The notes: generated by a model not told the origin, from the letters alone. Counted from the stretch's first letter, positions 1 through 7,788 are shown. The stretch is DNA of 12,066 bases from Amoebophilaceae bacterium (GCA_023257955.1 JALRAY010000032.1:1-12066); one strand, 5' to 3'. Translations and numbers: made by a program.

Positions 1-21
1 ATAGAGCAATACAAATGGGAA

Positions 22-336
22 TTAAAATCGCTTATGACAACTAAGTTTCACATCGTTAACGTAGCTTGATTTTTCGTATTTCATAATCTGATGTGTATAT
101 CCTGGTTGTGATTGTAGGGTGAAGGAAAAGACGACATCGTTGTGGAATTCTTGCATATTGGCGGATACGTAGCTTTTGTTGGAAAGCTGTAAGGAGTCTT
201 GATCCATTTTATCTACTACTTGCGGCGGTAGGTAGATAGTAGCAAAGTCTTTTAGGGCTTCTGGGTTTGATAAGGTGGCTTTTACCAATAGGTCATGTGG
301 CTTCGTGAGCTCTTTGTTGTTGGAGGTATTTGACAT
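22..336 (-). pseudogene. Truncated Rpn-family nuclease/putative transposase (N-terminal part)
   Basis: About the first 80 of 104 residues resemble the N-terminus of the Rpn (PD-(D/E)XK, recombination-promoting nuclease) family. The visible signature is KPHDLLVKATLSNPEALKDF, then a YLPP motif, then a DSLQL...SYV segment, then NDVVFSFTLQSQPGY. In intact members (about 250-330 residues) that last stretch leads directly into a YLLIEHQS-type segment carrying catalytic residues. Here the match stops after QPGY, and about 25 unrelated residues follow before the stop. The catalytic core and C-terminal tail are therefore missing, so I infer a deletion or fusion breakpoint near base 100. The start at 336 fits the family N-terminus. 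Upstream is A/T-rich with no Shine-Dalgarno. Family assignment is from memory of the motif order; loss of function is an inference from the missing core. Confidence 0.75.
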
Positions 337-380
337 ATTTTTATTATGTTGTGGGTTAAAATAAAATTTAGGGTCTGTTG

Positions 381-651
381 TTATTTGATATCCAGCTCCA
401 GGCTATCAATCATGCTTTTGAGTTCACTAATTTTTAAGTTTGCTTTTTCTCCTTTATCATAAATGGTCATCATATAAACTACTGCGTTTCCTTTTTCCTT
501 TGCTCTGAATGGCCAACCTTATTTTAAAGCAATTGTTGCCAATCAAAATACCTAATTCAGGATTAGTTTTTAAATCTAAAATCAGTTTAGCAAACTCATT
601 TTTAAGCGATTGGGTTGACTTGTGCCATAATGTGTAGTAATTAAGGATGTT
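381..651 (-). pseudogene. Frameshifted RelE/HigB-like toxin remnant
   Basis: Two reading frames together spell a RelE/HigB-type mRNA-interferase toxin. The upstream frame (about 609 down to 484) reads SLKNEFAKLILDLKTNPELG, then GNNCFKIRLAIQSKGK. This is the family pattern of a helical segment followed by a strand with the KIR(L)AI..KGKGKSGG signature. The downstream frame (485 down to 381) reads VVYMMTIYDKGEKANLK and ends in a short helix, the usual C-terminus. The conserved SGGARVIT stretch that should join them is missing, so roughly a dozen codons are deleted and the frame is shifted. The N-terminus is also doubtful: around 651-605 a third frame (LITTHYGTSQPNRL) resembles the expected start better than the open frame does, which would be a second shift. 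I saw no partner antitoxin on either side. It is almost certainly non-functional. Confidence 0.75.
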
Positions 652-852
652 AAGACGTCTATTGTTGTAGGCGTAACGCCCCGGGCATGATTGGGGTACG
701 CAATTACACTTTACACAACCCCGTACCGTATGCAAGCGCAACGATTACTAAAGTTATAAAAGCGCCGCTAGAAAATCTCTCTCTTATTGAGAATACTTAC
801 AAGCCGTCAGCAGATCAGGTGGCTAGGGTTCGGCGGCCCTCTCCGCAAATGC

Positions 853-1500
853 TTAGCAGATCGCTCGTATACAAGGATTATGCTTTCGTTCGGTTCCTAT
901 GGTAGTATTAGCACCATGCCCTGCATAGATAATCGTGTCATCTGGTAGCACTAGTAATTGCTCCTGAATACTTTTGAGCAAAGTATCATAATCCCCTCCC
1001 GGAAGGTCTGTGCGGCCAATATTGTTGTGAAACAGCGTATCTCCTACGAGACACAGCTTCTCTGCGGCACTATATAAGGCGATATGGCCTGGGGAATGAC
1101 CAGGTACATGTAGGACCTGTAGTTTACTTTCCCCAACGGGGATACTACCCCCTACCTCTAGCAGCTGTTCCGCCTCCGTAGGTTCACAATAGGGAATCCC
1201 ATACTGGGGAGCGTATTGAGGTGATAGCTCTAATAAAAAAGCGTCTTGCGGATGGATTGCCAATGGTACGTCATATTGCTGCTTAACATACGCATTCCCC
1301 ACAATGTGATCAACATGACAATGGGTATTCACCACTTTAGTAACCACAAACTGATGCTGATGGATAAAAGTACTCAAAGCCGTTTCTTCCGCGGGCGTTG
1401 AGCAACCCGGATCTACGACAATACACGCGCGGGTATGATCATAGACTACATAAGTGTTTTCCGCTAGCGCATTAAAGGTAAATTTTTTGATTTGTAACAT
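853..1500 (-). CDS. Metallo-beta-lactamase-fold hydrolase (glyoxalase II-like, YcbL type)
   Basis: A 215-residue single-domain MBL-fold protein of the usual length for the short cytosolic glyoxalase II-like/YcbL group. Visible motifs in order: an N-terminal strand ending in VVDPG (about residues 28-32), the metal-binding THCHVDH (59-65), a VPGHSPGH histidine motif, the bridging aspartate in VGDTLF, GRTDLPGG, and the final YAGHG histidine. All ligands of a binuclear Zn site are therefore present. Relatives hydrolyse thioesters such as S-lactoylglutathione, or act on other small esters; the actual substrate cannot be told from sequence. The C-terminus (ERKHNPCIRAIC) is a few residues longer than the common ERxxNPF ending. 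No signal peptide is seen, so it is cytoplasmic. It starts 238 bases from the divergent tyrS. The upstream 25 bases are A/T-rich and lack a Shine-Dalgarno. Confidence 0.9.
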   Translation of the reverse strand: MLQIKKFTFNALAENTYVVYDHTRACIVVDPGCSTPAEETALSTFIHQHQFVVTKVVNTHCHVDHIVGNAYVKQQYDVPLAIHPQDAFLLELSPQYAPQYGIPYCEPTEAEQLLEVGGSIPVGESKLQVLHVPGHSPGHIALYSAAEKLCLVGDTLFHNNIGRTDLPGGDYDTLLKSIQEQLLVLPDDTIIYAGHGANTTIGTERKHNPCIRAIC

Positions 1501-1738
1501 AGTTTGTAAAAATTGAGCGTGTTGTTAGTATCTAAGGAGTATACTATAAAGTAACGCACGGTTGACCACTTACTGGCATATGATTCGGATGAGTATTTGT
1601 GCTTCGGTGATAAATTCCTGCAAATACCTTGCAAAGAACCAATGCGTCGATACTTTTTGCTATTTTCGCTCATAGGAAAGGGAATCATCATCGCATTCCT
1701 GCTAAGAACTTATAACACCTAAATGACACTTCTGATAT

Positions 1739-3016
1739 ATGCATAATGACTTTATCACAAACCTTCGTTGGCGAGGGATGATTCACGATATGACGCCTGG
1801 GTTAGAGAAAGCACTCAACAAAGGCATGATGACGGCGTATTTGGGCTTTGACCCTACCGCCACTTCCTTGCATGTGGGGAATCTTGCTGCCATCATGTTG
1901 CTGCAGCATTTTCAACAAGCAGGACACAAACCGATAGCTGTAGTTGGCGGTGCTACCGGCATGGTAGGCGATCCATCCTTCAAGGCCGCAGAAAGGAAGT
2001 TTCTAGACCAAGCAACGCTGCTGCATAACCAAGCCTGTATACACAAACAGCTAACCAAATTCTTAGACTTCACGCCTAAGGCGAACACTGCCGAGTTAGT
2101 CAATAACATAGATTGGTTACAACCCATAGGCATGTTAGATTTTCTACGCGAGGCAGGCAAGCATATCACCGTTAACTATATGCTGGCGAAAGATTCCGTA
2201 AAACGACGTTTAGACTCCGGCATCTCCTTTACAGAATTTTCCTATCAACTACTACAAGGCTACGACTTTTATCATCTCTATACCACCAAAGGCGTACACC
2301 TTCAAATAGGAGGTGCAGATCAATGGGGTAATCTGACAACCGGCATCGAGTTGATACGTCGCAAGACAGGTAAAGAGGCTTTTGCACTCACCATACCCCT
2401 CATCACTAGGGCTGATGGCAGTAAGTTTAGCAAATCAGAACAAGGGAATATTTGGTTAGATCCCACCCTGACTTCTCCCTATGAGTTCTATCAATTCTGG
2501 CTCAATTTCAGTGACGAAGACGCCCAAAGACTCATTAAAGTGTTTACACACTTAAGCAAAGAAACCATAGAAGCACTGATTGAGGAGCATGATCCCGCAC
2601 CTCACAAACGCCTTTTACAAAAAGCACTAGCCAAAGAAGTTACCATACTTGTGCATTCCACGGAAGCTTATCAACAAGCGCAACGCGCTGCAGAATTACT
2701 CTTTGGGCGGCAGTCAATAACTTCCTTGAACGAGCAAGACTTAACCCTCGTATTACAAAACATCCCTAAGATACCGTTATCACAGAGCCAGTTTGAGAAG
2801 CTGCAGTACGTGATAGATTTGGTAGGACTGACAGATGTAGATACGATGTTCACCACGAAGGCAGCCATGCGACGCACCATTCAAGAAGGGGGAATGTCGA
2901 TTAATGGAGAAAAGATTACAGACCCTCAACAAGCGATTACCACCAACTTGTTACATGGCAAGTACCTACTCATCCAAAGGGGTAGGAAACAGCATTATTT
3001 GATGGAAGTAATATAG
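1739..3016 (+). CDS. tyrS: Tyrosyl-tRNA synthetase
   Basis: A class I aminoacyl-tRNA synthetase that charges tRNA-Tyr in the cytoplasm; 425 residues, full length for the bacterial TyrRS type. The catalytic domain shows Tyr34, Gly36 and Asp38 (YLGFD), the HIGH-equivalent HVGN at 45-48, the tyrosine-binding helix SYQLLQGYDF (Tyr169, Gln173, Asp176), GGADQWGN (191-198), and KFSKS at 229-233 as the KMSKS loop. These positions match the numbering of the Geobacillus stearothermophilus enzyme almost exactly. The C-terminal S4-like RNA-binding domain covers roughly residues 350-415 (AAMRRTIQEGGMSINGEKI). Every catalytic signature is present, so it should be active. The ATG at 1739 gives the expected N-terminus. 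No Shine-Dalgarno precedes it, as is common in Bacteroidota. It converges on the YifB/ComM gene, and the 151-base gap contains palindromes. Confidence 0.97.
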   Translation: MHNDFITNLRWRGMIHDMTPGLEKALNKGMMTAYLGFDPTATSLHVGNLAAIMLLQHFQQAGHKPIAVVGGATGMVGDPSFKAAERKFLDQATLLHNQACIHKQLTKFLDFTPKANTAELVNNIDWLQPIGMLDFLREAGKHITVNYMLAKDSVKRRLDSGISFTEFSYQLLQGYDFYHLYTTKGVHLQIGGADQWGNLTTGIELIRRKTGKEAFALTIPLITRADGSKFSKSEQGNIWLDPTLTSPYEFYQFWLNFSDEDAQRLIKVFTHLSKETIEALIEEHDPAPHKRLLQKALAKEVTILVHSTEAYQQAQRAAELLFGRQSITSLNEQDLTLVLQNIPKIPLSQSQFEKLQYVIDLVGLTDVDTMFTTKAAMRRTIQEGGMSINGEKITDPQQAITTNLLHGKYLLIQRGRKQHYLMEVI

Positions 3017-3061
3017 TTATTACTTTCGCACTGTGTGATGTGCAATGTTGAGGACCTTCTT

Positions 3062-3101
3062 AATGACGTCATTCAGTGAATTAATCCACTCGTAATGGAT
3101 T
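3062..3101. repeat. Palindromes between convergent tyrS and yifB/comM
   Basis: A perfect 12-base palindrome, AATGACGTCATT, lies at 3062-3073. It is followed by an inverted repeat, AATCCA at 3083-3088 and TGGATT at 3096-3101, around a 7-base loop. They sit between two convergent genes, so a bidirectional terminator or a decayed repeat element is possible. There is no T-run, so a canonical intrinsic terminator is not supported. Confidence 0.4.
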
Positions 3102-3132
3102 GCTTCAGCTCCTACGGCACCTCGCAATGACG
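3094..3132 (-). repeat. Dispersed ATTGCGAG...GAAGCAATCC repeat, copy 1
   Basis: On the minus strand this reads CGTCATTGCGAG, an internal variable part, then GAAGCAATCCA. The ATTGC and GCAAT arms (3124-3128 and 3099-3103) are inverted repeats of each other. A shorter copy on the plus strand near the right end (11984-12012) shares both arms and the flanking CGT and CCA. Similar short elements are scattered through many bacterial genomes, including those of intracellular lineages. The spacer differs between the two copies, 20 versus 12 bases between the arms. Confidence 0.7.
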
Positions 3133-3167
3133 TACGTGGGAAAATGTTAACATATGTAGCGGAGTTG

Positions 3168-4706
3168 CTAACTACCCCAGTTTTGGCGATCTAAGCTTCT
3201 GTAGTGGATGGCTTCCGCCAGGTGGTTTTCCAAAATGTGCTCGCTAGCAGCTAAATCTGCTACTGTACGCGCAACCTTTAAGATTCTATCATAGGCCCGT
3301 GCAGAAAGGCCGAGCTTCTCCATAGCTGTCTTCAGTAAGTTTTGACCTACCTTTGAAATGGTACAAATATCCTTCACCATCGCAGATGGCATCATGGCAT
3401 TAGTATAAATGCCTTCATGTTCTTTAAAGCGTGCTATTTGTATATCCCTGGCTTGTATCACCCGCTCTTGAATAGTCGCACTATGCTCTACAAACTTATT
3501 CGCTGTCATCTGCTCAAAAGGAACGGGTGTCACTTCTAGGTGCAAATCGATACGGTCCAAGAGAGGACCACTCACTTTGTTGAGGTACTTTTGCACGGAA
3601 CCGGATGGGCATACGCAGGATTTGGTAGGATGATTATAGTATCCGCAAGGGCAAGGGTTCATACTGGCGATAAGCATGAAATTGGCAGGGAATTCAACGC
3701 TTATCTTAGCGCGGGCTACCGTTACCTTACGTTCCTCCAAAGGTTGCCGCATTACTTCTAACACACTTCTTCTAAACTCTGGCAATTCATCTAAGAACAG
3801 TACCCCATTATGCGCTAGGGATATCTCCCCAGGTTGCGGCACACTACCTCCACCTACCAAGGCCACATCACTAACGGTATGATGAGGAGCTCGAAAAGGC
3901 CGTGTTGTCATGAGGCTGCTTTGGTTACCTAGCTTACCGACTACAGAATAGATCTTGGTCGTCTCCAACGCTTCACATAGATTAAATGGAGGCAGAATAG
4001 AAGGAATGCGCTTTGCCAACATCGTTTTACCAGCTCCCGGGGGGCCGACCATAATCAAGTTATGCCCACCAGCTGCTGCTATCTCTAAGGCCCGCTTAAC
4101 ATTGTATTGTCCCTGCACATCTGAAAAGTCTAAGGCATATTGATGCACCTTTGCTGCAAAGAGCTCACGGGTATCTACCACCAAGGGCGCGATAGGCTTT
4201 TCACCCGTAAAGAATGCCAAAGCTTCCTTAATATGTGTAACAGGGATAATATCTAAATCATTCACGATAGCCGCTTCATCCGCATTGTCTGCCGGCAATA
4301 CCAATCCCTTCATCTTCTTAGCTCTGGCTTCTATCGCAATGGGTAATGCCCCTTTGATAGGTCGTAAAGTACCATCCAGTGCTAGCTCTCCCATCACCAC
4401 ATATTTATCTAGATCAGGGAGGGTATATTGCCGCGAAGCTTCTAGGATACATAAAGCAATGGGGAGGTCATAGGCAGCGCCTTCTTTGCGGATATCTGCA
4501 GGCGCTAAATTCACGATCACACGTTGGCGGGGCATCTCACAGTCAATATGCTTCAATACCGACTCTATCCGATGCTGACTTTCTTTGATGGCATTATCCG
4601 GCAGACCTACCACATAGAGGTTGGTCCCTTGGATGATGTTTACCTCTATGGAGATTAAGAAGGCGTTTACACCATATACTGCACTACCGAAAGTTTTTAT
4701 AATCAT
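3168..4706 (-). CDS. comM: YifB/ComM-family Mg-chelatase-like AAA+ ATPase
   Basis: A 512-residue full-length member of the YifB/ComM family. It has an N-terminal Lon-protease-like (ChlI) domain over about residues 1-170 (VVGLPDNAIKES, RVIVNLAPAD, GELALDG), then an AAA+ domain. Walker A is GPPGAGKT at 221-228, the signature RPFRAPHHT is at 269-277, Walker B LFLDE is at 303-307, and the arginine-finger region LLDRID is at 382-387. A four-cysteine cluster, CPC...CVC (Cys352, 354, 364, 366), probably binds Zn. The C-terminal Mg-chelatase domain ends in LSARAYDRILKVARTVADL. In Vibrio and Haemophilus, ComM is a hexameric helicase that promotes branch migration during natural transformation. In an obligate intracellular organism that role is uncertain, and a general recombination role is as likely. 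It starts 46 bases after the upstream lipoprotein gene, so they may share a transcript. Confidence 0.93.
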   Translation of the reverse strand: MIIKTFGSAVYGVNAFLISIEVNIIQGTNLYVVGLPDNAIKESQHRIESVLKHIDCEMPRQRVIVNLAPADIRKEGAAYDLPIALCILEASRQYTLPDLDKYVVMGELALDGTLRPIKGALPIAIEARAKKMKGLVLPADNADEAAIVNDLDIIPVTHIKEALAFFTGEKPIAPLVVDTRELFAAKVHQYALDFSDVQGQYNVKRALEIAAAGGHNLIMVGPPGAGKTMLAKRIPSILPPFNLCEALETTKIYSVVGKLGNQSSLMTTRPFRAPHHTVSDVALVGGGSVPQPGEISLAHNGVLFLDELPEFRRSVLEVMRQPLEERKVTVARAKISVEFPANFMLIASMNPCPCGYYNHPTKSCVCPSGSVQKYLNKVSGPLLDRIDLHLEVTPVPFEQMTANKFVEHSATIQERVIQARDIQIARFKEHEGIYTNAMMPSAMVKDICTISKVGQNLLKTAMEKLGLSARAYDRILKVARTVADLAASEHILENHLAEAIHYRSLDRQNWGS

Positions 4707-4752
4707 AGTGACTGAAGAAGATGGCCGTACAGCTTCATAGCCTCGCCTGGTG

Positions 4753-5796
4753 TTAGTCTGTGGTTATATGGGATTTGATGCGCGCCAAGAGCTTATCGTA
4801 TACCTCTTGCATACTCTCTATAGGCAGGCCATGTGCAAAACTCTTGTCATAATTGCCTGCATCTATGCGTTCGATATTGGCATGCGTAGTGTCATTGAAG
4901 TTTTGGCTTTTTAAAGAAATGAAACCATCGTTAGGGTCGCCGAACAAGGTTTGTAATTTTAGATCTTGTAAGAAAGTTTGTAGCTTCCAGTCATGATTTT
5001 CAAAATCTGCTTTTATTTCGGGCGTACAGTTATTCCATATCCAGAAGACTCCGCAATTTAAAACCTCATCTTGTATTTCTTTCTTAATCTCTTCTTCTAG
5101 AAACTTATCGGCTTTTGCTGTGATTAATATAACCGGTACATCTACATTGGGGAGCTTACTTCCAATTTCTTTTATCACGTCACTCTCAGGGCTTAAGTCT
5201 TGTACCCCATCGGAATCAAAGTTATAAACACATTTCTGTAACACTTCTAAAGCGGCTTTCTTTTCGGGTTTTTTCTGGATTATGAGAGGCATAAGTACGG
5301 GTATAAGCGTTTTGAGCTTATGGGTCGTGTCTTCGTTGGCGGTACTAAAGGGATCGAACCCCATAAGCGGCCCCCGATCTAATATCAACGCTTTGATGGC
5401 TAGATCATTACTATGCTTACACCATAGATAGGCTGCTAACACTGCTCCTTGGCTATGCCCGTATACAACTAGGTTACAGTCTTTATGACTTTGCTGCAGC
5501 AAGGTATGAAGTGCTTTTACTTGCTCATCCAATGAATCGGTAAATGACTGTGTTCTTGCTGGCGCGAGTACGGTTACATCTTTTTCATCCGATAAATCAT
5601 CTGCAAGCTTTTGCCTTAGTTGTTCTAAAAAACTCATACCTTCCTTTTGGGCGTTCAGACCATGTAAGAGTACTACTACCGTTTTCTTTTTGCCATTAAA
5701 AAAGTTCCCGCATTCGCAAGAAGGCATCAGCAAAATGAAAAATAGCAGCAATAGCTGGCTGAGGTGTAGCCAGAAGGAAGGTCTGCGGGTATTCAT
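4753..5796 (-). CDS. Lipoprotein alpha/beta-hydrolase (paralogue 1)
   Basis: A predicted lipoprotein with an alpha/beta-hydrolase fold, 347 residues from the chosen ATG. The frame extends 13 codons further upstream, but this Met lines up with the start of the tandem paralogue and puts the signal peptide at a normal distance. The signal is a run of L/F/I ending in MPSCECG, with Cys27 as the lipidated residue (the lipobox has an unusual Pro at -2). The mature part begins with basic residues and a TVVVLLHG oxyanion strand. The nucleophile elbow is GHSQG (Ser115). The likely catalytic acid lies in FGDPNDG (Asp287 or Asp290) and the catalytic His in FAHGLP (His322). The substrate is unknown; the architecture fits a lipid or protein-thioester esterase facing the periplasm or cell exterior. 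Compared with its neighbour it has about 30 extra residues (around 242-275), rich in W and acidic residues. Confidence 0.85.
   Translation of the reverse strand: MNTRRPSFWLHLSQLLLLFFILLMPSCECGNFFNGKKKTVVVLLHGLNAQKEGMSFLEQLRQKLADDLSDEKDVTVLAPARTQSFTDSLDEQVKALHTLLQQSHKDCNLVVYGHSQGAVLAAYLWCKHSNDLAIKALILDRGPLMGFDPFSTANEDTTHKLKTLIPVLMPLIIQKKPEKKAALEVLQKCVYNFDSDGVQDLSPESDVIKEIGSKLPNVDVPVILITAKADKFLEEEIKKEIQDEVLNCGVFWIWNNCTPEIKADFENHDWKLQTFLQDLKLQTLFGDPNDGFISLKSQNFNDTTHANIERIDAGNYDKSFAHGLPIESMQEVYDKLLARIKSHITTD
5708..5757 (-). repeat. 50-base near-identical signal-peptide segment, copy 1
   Basis: It encodes the hydrophobic core and lipobox (QLLLLFFILLMPSCECG) of paralogue 1. It matches 6793-6842 at 49 of 50 bases; the one difference is silent. 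Identity collapses immediately on both sides. Confidence 0.9.
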
Positions 5797-5918
5797 AATG
5801 TAAAATGGGTTAATGATTTTGTAAAAAATGCGCAAAAAAGCATGTAAATCGAAATATAGGTTACCGCCACGATATCTAAGTTATGTGTGCTGGGCGATGT
5901 TTATCACTTTACATAGCG

Positions 5919-6878
5919 TTAGTCTTTTATGCAGGACTTTACCTTTGCTAAGAAGGTAGCGTAAGGTGATTTTCCTTCTGTAACTGTGATAGCGGTCAGT
6001 AAAAGACCATGTGCAAAAATATCAGGATCATCGAATGAGTACTTTGATTTTTCAATATTTGCATTAGAAGCACCTTTGCAGTATTGGCTCTGCAAGGAAA
6101 TGAGCCCATCATTAGGATCACCGAAAAGGTCTTTCAAAGATAGAATAACTAGTGTACTAAGCTTACTCTTCAACTGAGTCTCCAAAGCTTCTAAAAACTT
6201 CCCTTCTGCCGTTATTAATAAAACGGGTATATCAATACTTGGAAGCTTAGAGACAATATCTTGTATGACTTGGTTGTCAGGCGCAAGATTCTGTATGCCT
6301 GGTTGGTTAAAATTGTTGATCAATACTTGCAAGTCTGCAGGGATTAAAGCTGCTGCGAAGGGGGAGGTTAGAAAGTTTACTAGTTGGGTTGTCTTATCGG
6401 TGTTTCCAGAGCTTAAAGGATCAAACCCTGCAAGTGGACCACGATCTAGGATCAGACCTTTGATTTTTAGGTTATTGCCATGCTTGCACCACAAGTACGC
6501 AGCTAATACAGCCCCCTGGCTATGGCCATAGATAATCAGGTTGCTGTCTTTATGATCTGTTTGAAGCATTGCATATAGATCGTCTACTTGGGCTTCTATA
6601 GAAGCGGTGATTGAATTGGTCCTTGCGGGTGCTATCACCGTTACATTCTTTTTATCAGATAAATCTGCCGCTAATTTCGTCTTTACAGGGTCTAAGTTAC
6701 CTGGCACTCCCACCCCATGTAGGAGTACTACAACGGTCTTTTTAGGTTTCTCAGGTTCTTGTCTAGGTCCCTCATTAGGTCCAGTTAGTCCTCCGCATTC
6801 GCAAGAAGGCATCAGTAAAATGAAAAATAGCAGCAATAGCTGACGGATAGATGTATATATAGTTTTTCGGTTGTTCAT
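5919..6878 (-). CDS. Lipoprotein alpha/beta-hydrolase (paralogue 2)
   Basis: A tandem paralogue of the gene downstream of it, 319 residues. The N-terminal signal has a hydrophobic core ending MPSCECG (lipid-anchored Cys26), followed by a Pro/Glu/Gly-rich linker (about residues 30-47) that its neighbour lacks. The hydrolase domain has the TVVVLLHG strand, nucleophile elbow GHSQG with Ser120, LILDRGPLAGFDP after it, FGDPNDG with Asp254 or Asp257 as probable acid, and FAHGLL with His290. The triad appears complete, so activity is expected, but the substrate is unknown. The N-terminal half of the mature domain is roughly 55-60% identical to paralogue 1 by eye; the C-terminal half is more divergent and shorter. 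It lies 97 bases after fabI and 122 before paralogue 1, all on the minus strand. The combination suggests a duplicated secreted or surface esterase, possibly acting on host-derived lipids, which is speculation. Confidence 0.87.
   Translation of the reverse strand: MNNRKTIYTSIRQLLLLFFILLMPSCECGGLTGPNEGPRQEPEKPKKTVVVLLHGVGVPGNLDPVKTKLAADLSDKKNVTVIAPARTNSITASIEAQVDDLYAMLQTDHKDSNLIIYGHSQGAVLAAYLWCKHGNNLKIKGLILDRGPLAGFDPLSSGNTDKTTQLVNFLTSPFAAALIPADLQVLINNFNQPGIQNLAPDNQVIQDIVSKLPSIDIPVLLITAEGKFLEALETQLKSKLSTLVILSLKDLFGDPNDGLISLQSQYCKGASNANIEKSKYSFDDPDIFAHGLLLTAITVTEGKSPYATFLAKVKSCIKD
6793..6842 (-). repeat. 50-base near-identical signal-peptide segment, copy 2
   Basis: Partner of 5708-5757, with one mismatch (a silent third-position change). 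It encodes the same 17-residue lipoprotein signal core in paralogue 2. Confidence 0.9.
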
Positions 6879-6975
6879 AAGCGTTAAAGTATCATATTCT
6901 GGGTAAAGTGTTTACAAAAATGGCAAAGTTTTTTAACGCGTCTCTGCCTTACGCGGTGCTGCTCGCACGTTATAT

Positions 6976-7788
6976 CTACAAGGCTTCCAAGATCTCATCT
7001 GTAATGCCGGTACTAGAGAATCCGCCATCATGCATCAAGTTCTGCATGGTTACCATCCTCGTGAGGTCTGAAAACATAACGGCGATATAGTTGGCGCAAT
7101 CTTCCACACTGGCATTGCCGAGTGGGGACATTTTCTGGGCATAGGTATAAAACTTATCAAAGCCTGGCACACCATTCCCTGCGGTGGTAGGTGTTGGTGA
7201 CTGCGAAAGGGTGTTTACGCGCACTTTCTTATGCTTAGCAAAGCGGTAGCCATAGCTTCTGGCAATGGACTCTAGCATGGCCTTGGCTTCGGCCATATCG
7301 GAGTAATCCGGGAAGGTGCGTTGTGCCGCAATGTAGGAAAGGGCAAGAATAGAGCCCCATTCATTCATTACATCTTGTTTTTCTGCTGTTTGTAGAATTT
7401 TATGGAAGGAGAGTGCGGAGATATCTAGTGTCTTTAAGAACCAGTCATAGTTAAGGTCTCCATAGGGGCGCTGCTTGCGCACATTGGGGCTCATGCCAAT
7501 GGAGTGTAGGATAAAGTCGATCTTGCCTCCTAGTATATTTTGGGCTTCTTCAAAGAGATTTGCTAGTTCTTCGGTGTTGGTAGCATCGGTTTGTATAACC
7601 TGTGATTGACACTTTTCTGCTAAGTGTTGTATCTCCCCTAGTCGTAAAGCTACGGCTGTATTGGTTAAAACAAAGTTTCCACCACAGGCTTTGATCTTTA
7701 AGGCGGCTTGCCATCCGAGGGACCGCTCATCAAGCGCGCCAAAGATGATGCCTTTTTTATTCTTTAATAGTTGATTGGTAGTAGTCAT
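6976..7788 (-). CDS. fabI: Enoyl-[acyl-carrier-protein] reductase (NADH), FabI
   Basis: Catalyses the last reduction of each fatty-acid elongation cycle (type II FAS, cytoplasmic). It is 270 residues, normal FabI length, and a short-chain dehydrogenase fold. The N-terminal NAD-binding loop reads GALDERSLGW (residues 17-26), Asp68 ends the second strand, and HSIG follows at 95-98. The active site is Tyr152, Tyr162 and Lys169 in the FabI spacing Y-x9-Y-x6-K. The SQSPTPTTAG substrate-loop sequence is the Bacteroidota form of this region. All key residues are present. The stop at 6976 lies 97 bases before the lipoprotein genes, so this may be the first gene of a minus-strand transcription unit ending in the YifB/ComM gene. 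The start codon fits the family; no Shine-Dalgarno is visible. Confidence 0.95.
   Translation of the reverse strand: MTTTNQLLKNKKGIIFGALDERSLGWQAALKIKACGGNFVLTNTAVALRLGEIQHLAEKCQSQVIQTDATNTEELANLFEEAQNILGGKIDFILHSIGMSPNVRKQRPYGDLNYDWFLKTLDISALSFHKILQTAEKQDVMNEWGSILALSYIAAQRTFPDYSDMAEAKAMLESIARSYGYRFAKHKKVRVNTLSQSPTPTTAGNGVPGFDKFYTYAQKMSPLGNASVEDCANYIAVMFSDLTRMVTMQNLMHDGGFSSTGITDEILEAL

Noticed and set aside
1..69. Plus-strand open frame entering from the left edge (ends LMTTKFHIVNVA)
   Set aside because: Only 22 codons are visible and I recognise no family; it could be the tail of a gene outside the window, but nothing supports that.
800..845. GGGTTCGGCGGCCC segment resembling a tRNA T-arm
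   Set aside because: No acceptor stem, D-arm or anticodon arm can be folded around it at tRNA spacing.
687..905. 72-residue plus-strand ORF (MIGVRNYTLHNPVPYASATI...)
   Set aside because: No recognisable family; it overlaps the toxin remnant and the 3' end of the MBL gene antisense, and it has no start signal. The 652-852 gap therefore holds no supported gene.
1464..1722. ORFs on both strands between the MBL gene and tyrS (75 codons minus; 55 codons plus without a start)
   Set aside because: They overlap each other antisense, match nothing I know and lie in the divergent promoter gap. Chance open frames are the simpler explanation.
5797..5835. Upstream start for lipoprotein paralogue 1 adding 13 residues (MRIFYKIINPFYI)
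   Set aside because: It would push the signal core too far from the N-terminus, and the paralogue starts at the equivalent of the later Met.
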